From positions 1-37,175 of the forward strand of contig JAMXLL010000182.1 in the NCBI GenBank assembly GCA_024281015.1: a stretch of 37,175 nt of DNA. The letters run 5' to 3'. The stretch is from Candidatus Binataceae bacterium (lineage in GTDB: Bacteria; Desulfobacterota; Binatia; Binatales; Binataceae). Under the pieces are notes generated by a model. It was given only the letters and a program-made list of their open reading frames with translations, was not told the origin of the DNA and ran no database searches. Below, in pieces: positions 7,876-15,822 of the stretch. Each line of letters begins with the position of its first letter. The first letter of the stretch is position 1. The translations under genes were made by a program, and so were the position numbers.

Positions 7876-8166
7876 ATGGCCCATGTAATTATTGACGTAC
7901 ACCTACGCAAACTTACCAAAGCCAAAAGCGATTGCGATGACGGAGGAATTGCGAAATATCTAAAGAGAGCTTCTGATAGGGCGATAAGTGGCGAGGCATC
8001 TGGTCTGCTCGGCAATGCCTACGAGTTCATTTCTCTGAAGGACGCCGTTGGCCATCCGGTTAGTATGGTCGCCGGGAAGAAATGGCGTGCTTCGTGCTCT
8101 GGTGACCTTCGCGCAGTGCCGCTCACGCGCACAGCTTCAATAACGACGGTCATTAGGAATGAGTAA
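7876..8166 (+). CDS. Hypothetical protein, doubtful
   Basis: A possible 96-residue protein from ATG 7876 (an open frame also extends back to TTG 7825). It begins MAHVIIDVHLRKLTKAKSDC. I recognise no family. There is no ribosome binding site. In its favour, its stop overlaps the start of the FMN reductase gene by 8 bp (ATGAGTAA), which would suit translational coupling. Confidence 0.3.
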   Translation: MAHVIIDVHLRKLTKAKSDCDDGGIAKYLKRASDRAISGEASGLLGNAYEFISLKDAVGHPVSMVAGKKWRASCSGDLRAVPLTRTASITTVIRNE

Positions 8167-8737
8167 TACCGGAAACGTAGCAGTATTCGTCGGCAGCCTT
8201 CGTAAAGGATCATTTAATCGTATGGCCGCCAAAGCTCTTGCAGCGCTGGCGTCCCCGAGGCTTCAGCTCGAAATCGTCGAGATTGGTCAGCTCGCTCTCT
8301 ACAACCAGGATGATGACGACAATGGCACTCCACGTCCGGAGTGGATAGCTTTTCGCGAGCGGGTCAAAGCCGCCGACGCCGTCCTGTTCGTCACGCCGGA
8401 ATACAATCGATCGGTGCCGGGTGTGCTGAAGAACGCTATTGACGTGGGGTCGCGGCCCTATGGGCAAAGCGCCTGGAACGGAAAGCCCGGCGCCGTGATT
8501 AGCGTTTCGCCCGGCGCGATCGGCGGTTTCGGAGCCAATCAGCACTTGCGACAATCGTTCGTGTTCCTGAATGTGCCCACTATGCAGCAGCCGGAGGCTT
8601 ACATCGGAGGCGCCGCGAATCTATTCGACAAGGAAGGAAACGTCACGAACGAAGGCACCCGCGAGTTTCTGAAAACTTTCATGGAGGCATTTGCGGCATG
8701 GATTGAGAAGGTCGGCTTTGCCGGTACTGACACGTAG
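8159..8737 (+). CDS. NADPH-dependent FMN reductase (ChrR/quinone reductase type)
   Basis: The product has 192 residues with a flavodoxin-like fold. The phosphate-binding loop is VGSLRKGSFNR (residues 11-21), and the flavin-contact motif is TPEYNRSVPGVLKNAID (about 80-96). GKPGAVISVSPGAIGGFGAN follows at about 103-122. These are the three signatures of the NADPH_dep_FMN_red family (PF03358), which includes ChrR and YieF-type obligate two-electron quinone/chromate reductases and azoreductases. The enzyme is cytoplasmic and FMN-bound. The natural substrate is probably quinones or xenobiotics; chromate activity should not be assumed. The gene converges with pyk. Confidence 0.9.
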   Translation: MSNTGNVAVFVGSLRKGSFNRMAAKALAALASPRLQLEIVEIGQLALYNQDDDDNGTPRPEWIAFRERVKAADAVLFVTPEYNRSVPGVLKNAIDVGSRPYGQSAWNGKPGAVISVSPGAIGGFGANQHLRQSFVFLNVPTMQQPEAYIGGAANLFDKEGNVTNEGTREFLKTFMEAFAAWIEKVGFAGTDT

Positions 8738-8761
8738 TTACTAGACTAGACTCTCATCGCG

Positions 8762-8789
8762 CCTGTCGCATAGGAGCGAACGCGACGGG
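8762..8789. terminator. Stem-loop between convergent genes (weak terminator candidate)
   Basis: CCTGTCGC (8762-8769) pairs with GCGACGGG (8782-8789), with one G-U pair and a 12-base loop, in the 82-bp gap between the FMN reductase and pyk stop codons. No T-run follows, so intrinsic termination is uncertain. Confidence 0.35.
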
Positions 8790-8819
8790 TGACGAGTGTT
8801 ATCGCCAGACAGATCCACC

Positions 8820-10235
8820 TCAGTCTGTGATGCGAGCAACGTGCAGCAGGTTGGTATTGCCAGAGCCGAAGGGCAGCCCAGCCAGTATCGTCACGTAGTC
8901 GCCTGTGCGCGCAAGACCCTCTTCGCAAGCGGCGTGGCATGCGTGCGAGACTATTTCACGTACGTCGCGAACCATGGGGGCGAGCACCGCATGCACCCCC
9001 CACACCAAGGCCAGCCGCCGCGCGACCGGAAGACTCGGAGTCATACCCAGGATAGGCGCCGCAGGACGCTCACTCGCGGCACGCAGTCCGGTGGAACCTG
9101 ACGAGGTGTAAGTAACGATAACCGCCGCGGCAAGTAGTTCTACCACGCGCTGCATCGCGGAGCAGATGGCACCCGGCACAGTGATGTCGCGGCTACTGTA
9201 GATCGCCTCCAACCCGGAGCGATACGCTGGATCCCGCTCGACGCTAGCGATGATGCGGTCCATCATGCCGACGGCCTGAGCGGAGAAGGTCCCAACGGCC
9301 GATTCAGCGGAGAGCATGACCGCGTCTACCCCTTCATATACAGCAGTTGCCACATCGGAAACCTCGGCGCGCGTAGGCATCGGAGAAGCGATCATCGATT
9401 CGAGCATTTGAGTCGCTATCACCACGGGTTTGCCTAAACTCCGGCACAGGCGGACGATGCGCCGCTGTAGCTGAGGCACCTGCTCCAAGGGCATCTCCAC
9501 TCCGAGGTCGCCGCGCGCCACCATTATGCCGTCGCTCAACTCCACAATGGCCCCGAGATGTTCGATGGCCGACGGCTTCTCGAGCTTCGCCATTATCCAG
9601 GCGCGCTCAGCGATTAGGGTGCGAGCCTCTTCGATGTCCTGCGGGCGCTGCACAAAGGAAAGGGCCACCCAATCCACTTCGAGCTGGAGCCCGAAACTCA
9701 AGTCCTGCCGGTCCTTGGTGGTCAAAGCACCTATCGGTAAGACCACCCCGGGCACGTTCACTCCCTTTTGGTCCGAGACAGGGCCGCCCACCAGCACCGT
9801 AATTTCTATAAAGTGGGTCTCTGCCCGATCAACACGCAACCGTATCTTGCCATCGTCTACCAGCAGCGTAGTGCCGGCATTCACCGCGGCGAAGATCTCT
9901 GGGTGCAGGAGCGGTGCACGCTTGGCGTCCCCGGGTGTCGGGTCCATATCGAGACGCCAGCGATCGCCGGCACTGAGGTCGATCTTGCCCTCGACGAGCG
10001 TCCCGATGCGCAGCTTTGGCCCTTGGAGATCGAGCAGCACGCCGATCTTTCGCTCGACTTCCTGCTCGATTTTGCGAATGATACGCACCCGCGCCGCATG
10101 TTCGGCGCGCGAACCATGGCTGAAATTCAACCGGAACACGTCGGCCCCGGCTTCGAACAGGGACCGGATCTGCGCTTCGGTCGAACTGGAGGGGCCAAGC
10201 GTGGCGACAATTTTGGCACTGCGGCTGCTTCGCAT
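8820..10235 (-). CDS. pyk: Pyruvate kinase
   Basis: The product has 471 residues, the normal length for bacterial pyruvate kinase without the extra C-terminal PEP-utilising domain. It converts phosphoenolpyruvate and ADP to pyruvate and ATP in glycolysis. Visible hallmarks are RLNFSHG (35-41), LDLQGPKLRIG (69-79), the B domain (about 70-170), IMAKLEKPSAI with the catalytic Lys217, MVARGDLGVEMP (238-249, metal and substrate binding) and ATQMLESM. The C-terminal allosteric domain (about 350-471) is present. The start is ATG 10235. An 18-bp perfect palindrome sits 24 bp upstream of it, so local control is likely. The next gene upstream is divergent. Confidence 0.97.
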   Translation of the reverse strand: MRSSRSAKIVATLGPSSSTEAQIRSLFEAGADVFRLNFSHGSRAEHAARVRIIRKIEQEVERKIGVLLDLQGPKLRIGTLVEGKIDLSAGDRWRLDMDPTPGDAKRAPLLHPEIFAAVNAGTTLLVDDGKIRLRVDRAETHFIEITVLVGGPVSDQKGVNVPGVVLPIGALTTKDRQDLSFGLQLEVDWVALSFVQRPQDIEEARTLIAERAWIMAKLEKPSAIEHLGAIVELSDGIMVARGDLGVEMPLEQVPQLQRRIVRLCRSLGKPVVIATQMLESMIASPMPTRAEVSDVATAVYEGVDAVMLSAESAVGTFSAQAVGMMDRIIASVERDPAYRSGLEAIYSSRDITVPGAICSAMQRVVELLAAAVIVTYTSSGSTGLRAASERPAAPILGMTPSLPVARRLALVWGVHAVLAPMVRDVREIVSHACHAACEEGLARTGDYVTILAGLPFGSGNTNLLHVARITD

Positions 10236-10259
10236 GTTCTAGTCTCTTGCTTGATGAGA

Positions 10260-10277
10260 GTGGACCACGTGGTCCAC
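10260..10277. promoter_or_regulatory. 18-bp perfect palindrome upstream of pyk (operator candidate)
   Basis: GTGGACCACGTGGTCCAC is its own reverse complement. It contains CACGTG at 10266-10271, and a second CACGTG follows at 10275-10280. It lies 25-42 bp upstream of the pyk start codon, where it would overlap the promoter or transcript start. No terminator tail is present, so a dimeric repressor or activator site is the simplest reading. Confidence 0.55.
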
Positions 10278-10542
10278 GTGAATGGACGCTATGTATCGGA
10301 ACCGTGGACATGGGCGATGATGGCCGGACGGAGGGGTGACCGCGTCATCCGTATCGCACCACTCCCCGTTCGTCATACCCTTTCCGCGCGAGGCTACAAC
10401 TCCCGAGCGACGCGCATGCCTATTCGGTCAAAATTGCGATGCTGCCGAAAGAGCCAACTCGTCAGAACCGAACTGAAGAACCCCCGAGTACCGGAAACGC
10501 AGTTGAGTCAATTCGTAGTCTGCCAACCCGCTTCACCACAGA

Positions 10543-10572
10543 TAGATTCACATAGATTCGGGTAGATTCACA
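10543..10572. repeat. Three 10-bp direct repeats, helically phased
   Basis: TAGATTCACA, TAGATTCGGG and TAGATTCACA follow one another without a gap. The TAGATTC core recurs exactly every 10 bp, about one DNA turn. The repeats lie 191 bp upstream of the CecR-type gene and about 270 bp from pyk. Confidence 0.6.
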
Positions 10573-10702
10573 TTACGCAGTTCTTGTATGCGCACCTCGC
10601 GGCCTCATTAGTTCGCTTCGCCTCCGGCTCCCCTGGTCACCGAGCGCACTCGAATTCAGAGGAACCCGTTGCCCATTGTCAAGTTTCTGTACCATTAAAA
10701 GG

Positions 10703-10739
10703 TCAATCGATTGATTCAGTCATTCGTATGAATTACAGT
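10703..10739 (+). promoter_or_regulatory. Promoter and operator of the cecR-emrA-emrB operon (candidate)
   Basis: A sigma70-like pair is visible: TTGATT (10711-10716), a 17-bp spacer, then TACAGT (10734-10739). The 12-bp perfect palindrome TCAATCGATTGA (10703-10714) overlaps the -35 box, a typical place for a TetR-family dimer to block transcription. The regulator gene starts 25 bp downstream of the -10 box. Autoregulation is inference. Confidence 0.5.
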
Positions 10740-10763
10740 ACGCGCTGACAGGAGGGTTCAAGA

Positions 10764-11435
10764 GTGCGAGCGAGATCAGACCCGCCTCAGGTCTCGGGTG
10801 AAACTACCCGTCAGCGGCTCATCGATGCCGCTTTGCAGGTCTTCGGCGAATTCGGATTTGAAGGCGCTAGCACACGCATGCTGGCCGACAAGGCTGATGC
10901 CAACCTTGCGGCAATCCCTTATCACTTCGGCAGCAAAGAAGGCCTTTATTGCGCCGCCGCCCAATACATCGTCGACCGAATGGCCCAACACACCGCACCA
11001 CTGCTCGAGCAAATCGAACATGCACTGCGCAATGGACCCTTGCCACGAAACCAGGCGCTCGAACTCATGCACAACTACACGGATACGCTCGTTGCGATTC
11101 TGGTTGGTTCGTCCGAGGCAGACGGCTGGGCGGCGTTCATCATGCGCGAGCAGCTTCAACCAGGGGCAGCATTTGATGTCCTCTATGAGGGGATGATGCG
11201 GCGTGTAGGCGATGCCGGTGCCGGGCTGCTGGCATCGATTCTAAAAAGATCGAGGAGCGACCCGAGCATAAATCTGCGCGCAATCGCCATTCTCGGGCAG
11301 ATTCTCGTGTTCCGAAATTGCCGGCAGACCGCCTTGCGCAGCCTTGGATGGAAGGAATTTTCCGTCGAGCGACTCGAACAGATTCAGTCGCTGATCCGCG
11401 AACATGTCGACCTAATCCTCGCGGGAGCAGTGTGA
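10764..11435 (+). CDS. TetR-family regulator, CecR (DUF1956) type
   Basis: The product has 223 residues from GTG 10764, with ribosome binding site AGGAGGG nine bases upstream. Residues 15-63 form the TetR DNA-binding domain: TRQRLIDAALQVFGEFGFEG, then STRMLADKADANLAAIPYHF followed by GSKEGLY. The IPYHFGSKEGLY end is characteristic of the CecR/YbiH branch, as is the C-terminal half (MREQLQPGAAFDVLYEG near 135, then a regulatory dimer domain). Known relatives repress multidrug efflux genes and are released by toxic small molecules. The gene is followed after 3 bp by emrA and then emrB, so it is very likely the local repressor of that pump and of itself. Confidence 0.9.
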   Translation: MRARSDPPQVSGETTRQRLIDAALQVFGEFGFEGASTRMLADKADANLAAIPYHFGSKEGLYCAAAQYIVDRMAQHTAPLLEQIEHALRNGPLPRNQALELMHNYTDTLVAILVGSSEADGWAAFIMREQLQPGAAFDVLYEGMMRRVGDAGAGLLASILKRSRSDPSINLRAIAILGQILVFRNCRQTALRSLGWKEFSVERLEQIQSLIREHVDLILAGAV

Positions 11436-11438
11436 ATC

Positions 11439-12569
11439 ATGGAAACTCCAAACTCTGGCATCAGCCGCGAGAGTAATGGCTACCAACCGGACCCAGTGCC
11501 CCGGCAGATGCTCGGTGAGACTGAGCAGCACTCACCGCCGCTACCGCAAGTGAGCGATCAAGCGGCGGGCAATCCGCCGGACGAGAGATCTTTGGTCCGC
11601 ATGGCCGTCAAGGCTCTCGCCTTTGCGGCGCTGCTTGCAATACTCTTCGTCGCCGGCAGACCCGTTTGGAACTACCTGCATTCATACGAATCAACTGACG
11701 ACGCCGTAATTGATGGCCACATCGCCCCGGTTGCCTCGCGCATCAATGGCACCATATTGCGGGTCAACGTGGAAGAAACCCAAACTGTCAAAGCCGGTCA
11801 GTTGCTCGCATCGATTGATCCGCGCGATGCGCAAGTTGCCGTTGATAATGCTCGCGCGAAACTCTCTTTAGCCCAAGCGCAAGCCGGTTCCGCGCGCGCC
11901 GACTACCTGGCCGCACTGGCCAGGCTGCATCAATCGGAGGCGACATTGGGCAAAGCACAACGGGATGCTGAGCGTTCCACCGCGTTGCTCAACCAGGAGG
12001 TCATAGCTCGCGAGCAATACGAGGAAAAAATTCGCGTGGCGGACGTTGATGCCGCCGCAGCCGATTCCGACCGCGCCGCCACCCGGTCAGCGCAAAAAGC
12101 AATAAGCTCGCGAGAAGCGTCGGTTCAAGCCGCTCAGGCAGAATTGGATCAGGCTCTGCTCAATCTGAGCTATACCAGGATCTTGGCTCCATTCGGAGGC
12201 GTGATCGGCAAGAAAACCGTCGAAGTTGGTCAGCGGGTGCAGCCGGGCGAACAGCTCATGGCGATCGTGGGTCTGGACGATATCTGGGTAACCGCCAACT
12301 TCAAAGAAACGCAGGTCCGTCGCATGCATCGCGGCGAACAAGCTACCATCCATGTTGACGCACTCGGACGTGACTTTAACGGCTACGTCGAAGGCATGGC
12401 TGGCGCAACCGGTGAAGTCTTTAGCCTGCTCCCGCCCGAGAATGCCACCGGCAATTATGTCAAGGTCGTGCAGCGTTTACCGATTCGGATTCGCTTCAAT
12501 GCTGGCCAGGATACCGTCCATGCTTTGCGCCCAGGGCTTTCGGTTGAGCCCAAGGTATGGCTGCGGTGA
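11439..12569 (+). CDS. emrA: HlyD/EmrA-family membrane fusion protein
   Basis: The product has 376 residues. A proline- and charge-rich cytoplasmic tail (1-54) is followed by one membrane helix (about 55-77, AVKALAFAALLAILFVAG), then STDDAVIDGHIAPVASRING, the classic start of the EmrA lipoyl/barrel-sandwich domain. A long alpha-helical coiled-coil hairpin (about 140-230) follows, then the returning lipoyl half (YTRILAPFGGVIGKKTVEVG) and a beta-barrel. EmrA proteins link an inner-membrane DHA2 pump to an outer-membrane channel. The gene begins 3 bp after the regulator stop and overlaps emrB by 13 bp. No TolC gene lies in this window, so the outer-membrane partner must come from elsewhere. Confidence 0.93.
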   Translation: METPNSGISRESNGYQPDPVPRQMLGETEQHSPPLPQVSDQAAGNPPDERSLVRMAVKALAFAALLAILFVAGRPVWNYLHSYESTDDAVIDGHIAPVASRINGTILRVNVEETQTVKAGQLLASIDPRDAQVAVDNARAKLSLAQAQAGSARADYLAALARLHQSEATLGKAQRDAERSTALLNQEVIAREQYEEKIRVADVDAAAADSDRAATRSAQKAISSREASVQAAQAELDQALLNLSYTRILAPFGGVIGKKTVEVGQRVQPGEQLMAIVGLDDIWVTANFKETQVRRMHRGEQATIHVDALGRDFNGYVEGMAGATGEVFSLLPPENATGNYVKVVQRLPIRIRFNAGQDTVHALRPGLSVEPKVWLR

Positions 12570-14155
12570 GTGCTGCCCCGCAGCTGAAGCTGCCAGCGCG
12601 GAGGCAGCGCAATCCCTGGGCGGTCGCCTTCACTGTAACGCTCGCCTCTTTTATGGAGATTCTCGACACGAGCATTGCGAACGTTTCGCTGCCGCATATA
12701 GCCGGAGGATTGTCCGCTACAGTTGATGAGAGTACCTGGATCCTGACCGCGTACCTGGTCGCTAACGCGATCGTGTTGCCGACCAGCGCTTGGATTTCCG
12801 CCCGCATTGGACGCAAGCGCTTCTACATGACGTGCGTGGCGCTCTTCACAGGCAGTTCTTTTCTGTGTGGCCTGGCACCGAGTCTGAATGCGCTGATTTT
12901 GTTTCGGGTCATGCAGGGGGCAGGCGGCGGCGGCTTGCAGCCTAGTGAGCAGGCAATCCTCTCCGATACCTTCCCTCCCGAACAATTCGGAATGGCCTTT
13001 GCCATATATGGAATGGCGGTGGTGCTCGCACCGGCGATTGGACCGACCCTGGGTGGTTACATCACTGACAATTTCGACTGGCGATGGATCTTCTTCATCA
13101 ATGTGCCAGTCGGAATCGTTTCGCTACTGCTAACATACCGGATGGTCGAAGACCCGCCTTACCTGAACGAGGCCAGCAAGGTTGCGGCACGAAAGCAAAG
13201 CGTCGACTACACCGGATTTGGCTTGGTCGCGCTGGGACTGGGTTGCCTGCAGGTCGTGCTCGATAAGGGTCAGGAGGATGACTGGCTGCAGTCGAATTTC
13301 ATTGCCAGTCTCGCTGTTATCGCAGTTGCCGCGTTGGTCATCTTTGTGATCTGGGAATGGCACGAGCCCCATCCCATTCTCGAAATCAAGCTGTTTCGCA
13401 ATCGAAGCTTTGCAATTGCCCAATTAATGATGTTCGTGTTGGGTGCAATGCTTTACGGGTCGACTACCTTGCTGCCGCTGTTCGTGCAGGAGCTGCTTGG
13501 ATACACCGCGGAATTATCGGGGATGGTGCTTTCGCCCGGGGGATTCGCAATCATCGCTACGCTGCCGCTGATCGGTATTTTAAGCCAGCGAGTTCAGGCA
13601 CGTTGGATGATCGGGGCGGGCTTTGCCATCTCCGCAATCGCGCTCTTCCATATGTGCGGCTTGAACCTGCAAATCGATTTCACGACCGTGATGATGTACC
13701 GAATCTACCAATCGATCGGGCTACCGTTCTTGTTCATTCCAATCAATGTCGCCGCTTTTGCTTCAGCAACCGGACAAAACAGCAACCAAATCTCGAGTAT
13801 CGTCAATCTCTCCCGCAATGTCGGAGGAAGCGTCGGAATTTCGCTGGTGGCAACGCTGATTGCACGACACAGCCAACTCCATCAGGATGCGCTGGCGAAG
13901 CATGTCACCCTCTACGATGGGATATTACGTCAAATGCGGGAGGGCTTAAGTTCGAGTTTGTCGCGCGCTGGCGCCAGCGGGCCAGATGCGATGCACCAGG
14001 CGCTAGGTAGGATTTATGGATTTGTTCAGATCCAGGCAGCGACACAAGCTTACATCGATACTCTTTGGATACTGGCTCTGGCCTGTATCTGTATGCTTCC
14101 GCTTGTGCTCCTGGTGGATAGAAATGATCCGAGCAAAGCTATGGCTGCCCATTAG
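12557..14155 (+). CDS. emrB: DHA2-family drug efflux MFS permease
   Basis: The product has 532 residues and about 14 predicted membrane helices. Helix 1 contains FMEILDTSIANVSLPHIAGG, the DHA2 motif with the helix-1 Asp. SAWISARIGRKRFYM is MFS motif A, and GMAVVLAPAIGPTLGGYITD is motif C of drug:H+ antiporters. DWRWIFFINVPVG is the conserved loop of EmrB/QacA relatives. It starts inside the emrA 3' end (ATG 12557), so translation is coupled. Together with EmrA it should export hydrophobic toxins or drugs, driven by protons. The exact substrates are unknown. Confidence 0.94.
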   Translation: MAAVSAAPQLKLPARRQRNPWAVAFTVTLASFMEILDTSIANVSLPHIAGGLSATVDESTWILTAYLVANAIVLPTSAWISARIGRKRFYMTCVALFTGSSFLCGLAPSLNALILFRVMQGAGGGGLQPSEQAILSDTFPPEQFGMAFAIYGMAVVLAPAIGPTLGGYITDNFDWRWIFFINVPVGIVSLLLTYRMVEDPPYLNEASKVAARKQSVDYTGFGLVALGLGCLQVVLDKGQEDDWLQSNFIASLAVIAVAALVIFVIWEWHEPHPILEIKLFRNRSFAIAQLMMFVLGAMLYGSTTLLPLFVQELLGYTAELSGMVLSPGGFAIIATLPLIGILSQRVQARWMIGAGFAISAIALFHMCGLNLQIDFTTVMMYRIYQSIGLPFLFIPINVAAFASATGQNSNQISSIVNLSRNVGGSVGISLVATLIARHSQLHQDALAKHVTLYDGILRQMREGLSSSLSRAGASGPDAMHQALGRIYGFVQIQAATQAYIDTLWILALACICMLPLVLLVDRNDPSKAMAAH

Positions 14156-14417
14156 AGGGAAGAAGACCTGTAAACACGGTGCCGAATGTCCTTCCGGTTT
14201 TCAGCCGGCGAACGAAGATGTTGTCCAGCAAAAGCCGAAGCAGAATCATCCACGGCACCGGTTATTATGCAACTATGGTTCGTTGCCACAGTATTTGGCT
14301 CAACCTCAGTCTGGGCACGCATGGGCCAGCAGGGGCTTCTTGCACGCTTTGACAGTTTGATGGATTGTCAGAACGCTTAGGGCACCGCGGAACTGCGCCA
14401 AGCAACCGGAGAACGCT

Positions 14418-14636
14418 TTACTCACGCGCTCGCAATATGCCTGCCCCCCGGAGCATGGCCAGGACTCGCTCGAAGCTCTCGCCAACACAAATGGAGTCGC
14501 CTCCCGCAAACACCACCTCGACACGGCCATTCACCGTCGGCGGCGGCTTAATCCGCTCCACGGCGTCGACATTAACCAGCGTCTCGCTTGAGGTCGTAGG
14601 ACCCGCCATCTCATGCAACAAGATAAAGCTCGCCAT
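14418..14636 (-). CDS. Small FlbD-like protein
   Basis: The product has 72 residues. The pattern is FILLHEM...TLVNVDAVERIKPP, then EVVFAGGDSICVGESFERVL. It resembles the FlbD-like small beta-barrel family (strand, VN.D.I..I, gly-rich turn, V.ES...V), which is found both in flagellar loci and alone. No flagellar gene is nearby, so a flagellar role is not supported. No ribosome binding site is visible, but a TATACT box lies 7 bp upstream of the ATG, which would give a leaderless mRNA. Confidence 0.6.
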   Translation of the reverse strand: MASFILLHEMAGPTTSSETLVNVDAVERIKPPPTVNGRVEVVFAGGDSICVGESFERVLAMLRGAGILRARE

Positions 14637-14643
14637 GTCAGCG

Positions 14644-14649
14644 AGTATA
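14644..14649 (-). promoter_or_regulatory. -10 box TATACT 7 bp before ATG (leaderless start candidate)
   Basis: On the minus strand TATACT is followed by CGCTGAC and then the ATG at 14636. RNA normally begins about 7 bases after a -10 box, so transcription should start at or next to the A of the ATG. A -35-like TTAACT lies 15 bp upstream, which is short. There is no Shine-Dalgarno sequence. Confidence 0.45.
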
Positions 14650-14805
14650 CACTAATCGACCATAAGTTAACTCCCGCCAACCGGAGTTGGGCGAACAATA
14701 ACACATCTATAATTATCCGTACCCGAACGCCGCCGCCAAGGGACGGCCGTTGCTCCTTGTAAATGAACGCGGTTCTCATTTCGGGCCAATCCTGCGGAAC
14801 ATACT

Positions 14806-14935
14806 GAATCTTGATCCGCTCGACTTCTTCGAACGTAAGTCCCTCGCCGGTGAGATCGTAGAGTTCAGTTGTGCGTGGCGATTCGTGATTCGCGATGGTC
14901 TAGGCATGCTCCAGCCAGTCAGGCAAAGCCGAGCC
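14806..14935 (-). pseudogene. Tyrosine recombinase (phage-type integrase), C-terminal relic
   Basis: On the minus strand one frame reads LPDWLEHA, stop, TIANHESPRTTELYDLTGEG, then LTFEEVERIKI. This is the well-known C-terminus of a tyrosine recombinase branch (..DWLEHAQTIANHESPRTT.LYDRT...LDEVERI.I) and contains the nucleophilic Tyr of TT.LYD. The expected Gln codon (CAG) after LEHA is TAG here (14902-14900), a single-base nonsense change. The usual end after RI.I has also lost its stop and reads on. The upstream domain with the Arg/Lys/His catalytic residues is not found in the adjacent 300 bp. The gene is dead and truncated. Confidence 0.75.
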
Positions 14936-15441
14936 AATGCTTCAGAAATTGCCCTTGCGGACACGGAGGCTTTAGTCTCGTTGCGGCGCGTCTCGACGGA
15001 TCTTAAACCGATGCATTGGCTAGTACCGAGCACAGAGGCCTTCATTTTCGAGGCAAACCGGGCCGAGCAAGTGTCGACGGGCGGAGCCTGGCGATCTCCA
15101 GCCTGCCCGGCGTTATCAATGATGGTAGTTAAATCAGCGGCGCTCGCTGCTGTCCAGCATCGCATCTGAACAGGTTTTCACGTCGTGTTTCGACGTTGGG
15201 GCTCTTCACCGCGCCCCCGAATGGATTCGTGTCTCTATTTAGAGCTGTAATTATAGTTCCGGATCCGTAACCGCATGTAACACACGAACTTCGCCAGATA
15301 AGCCAATATACCTGAACCCCACAGTACGAAACTAAGGGTTGAGCGAGGGTCTGGGCGGAAGCGGGCCTTTATCCAGCCGGGATCACCCCAAGCAGCGAAG
15401 GATGGTGGCCGAGCGATGCCTCGAAGTGCAAAATTGACGCA
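14936..15441. other. Intergenic, no supported gene
   Basis: This lies beyond the recombinase relic. Open frames exist on both strands but lack ribosome binding sites and family signatures. It is probably decayed DNA of the same insertion. Confidence 0.4.
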
Positions 15442-15678
15442 ATGAAACGAGGATCCTCCTCGCTTGAAGAAGTGACCCGTATACTCGATGCTATCAATCA
15501 GGAGTGTGAACGACTGCTTGTTCATGCACGGCAGGTCAAAAACATCTCACCTGACAATGCGGAGAGACTGCTCACCAGGGCCAAGGCAATCGCGGTGCAC
15601 TTACAGGATTTCCGTCGTGTGATTCGTGACGAGGTCGGACTATCGCAGACGAATCGAGCCCGTCGTCAGCCAAGCTAA
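15442..15678 (+). CDS. Small helical protein, unknown
   Basis: A 78-residue frame that is mostly helix: EEVTRILDAINQECERLLVH, AERLLTRAKAIAVHLQDFRR, with a basic C-terminus (NRARRQPS). The amphipathic heptad-like pattern and absence of rare composition make it a plausible real small protein. There is no clear ribosome binding site and I recognise no family. It converges with aqpZ across a long stem-loop. Confidence 0.4.
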   Translation: MKRGSSSLEEVTRILDAINQECERLLVHARQVKNISPDNAERLLTRAKAIAVHLQDFRRVIRDEVGLSQTNRARRQPS

Positions 15679-15734
15679 ACTCGCGAACGGCACCATCCAA
15701 ACGATCGGGTTCCGGCTGTGCACTCTCATTATTT

Positions 15735-15788
15735 GCAGCTGGCGGTGGCCGAACTCTGATTTAGTTCGCAACCACCGGCGCCAGCTGC
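15735..15788. terminator. Long stem-loop between convergent genes
   Basis: GCAGCTGGC (15735-15743) pairs with GCCAGCTGC (15780-15788); GTGG pairs with CCAC inside it, then CGAAC (15750-15754) with GTTCG (15764-15768), closing a 9-base loop. The stem is interrupted by small bulges. It sits between the stop of the small protein and the stop of aqpZ. No T-run follows on either side, so it may be a Rho-assisted or 3'-protecting structure. Confidence 0.5.
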
Positions 15789-15822
15789 ACTTAAGTACGG
15801 GCTGGACGGTAGGAGAACAGGT

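Noticed and set aside
9526-10565. Two long rightward frames opposite pyk
   Set aside because: They are shadows of the pyk codons in GC-rich DNA. Pyruvate kinase motifs are complete on the minus strand.
14750-15169. Overlapping open frames on both strands
   Set aside because: They lack ribosome binding sites, and the only recognisable content is the recombinase relic in a third frame.
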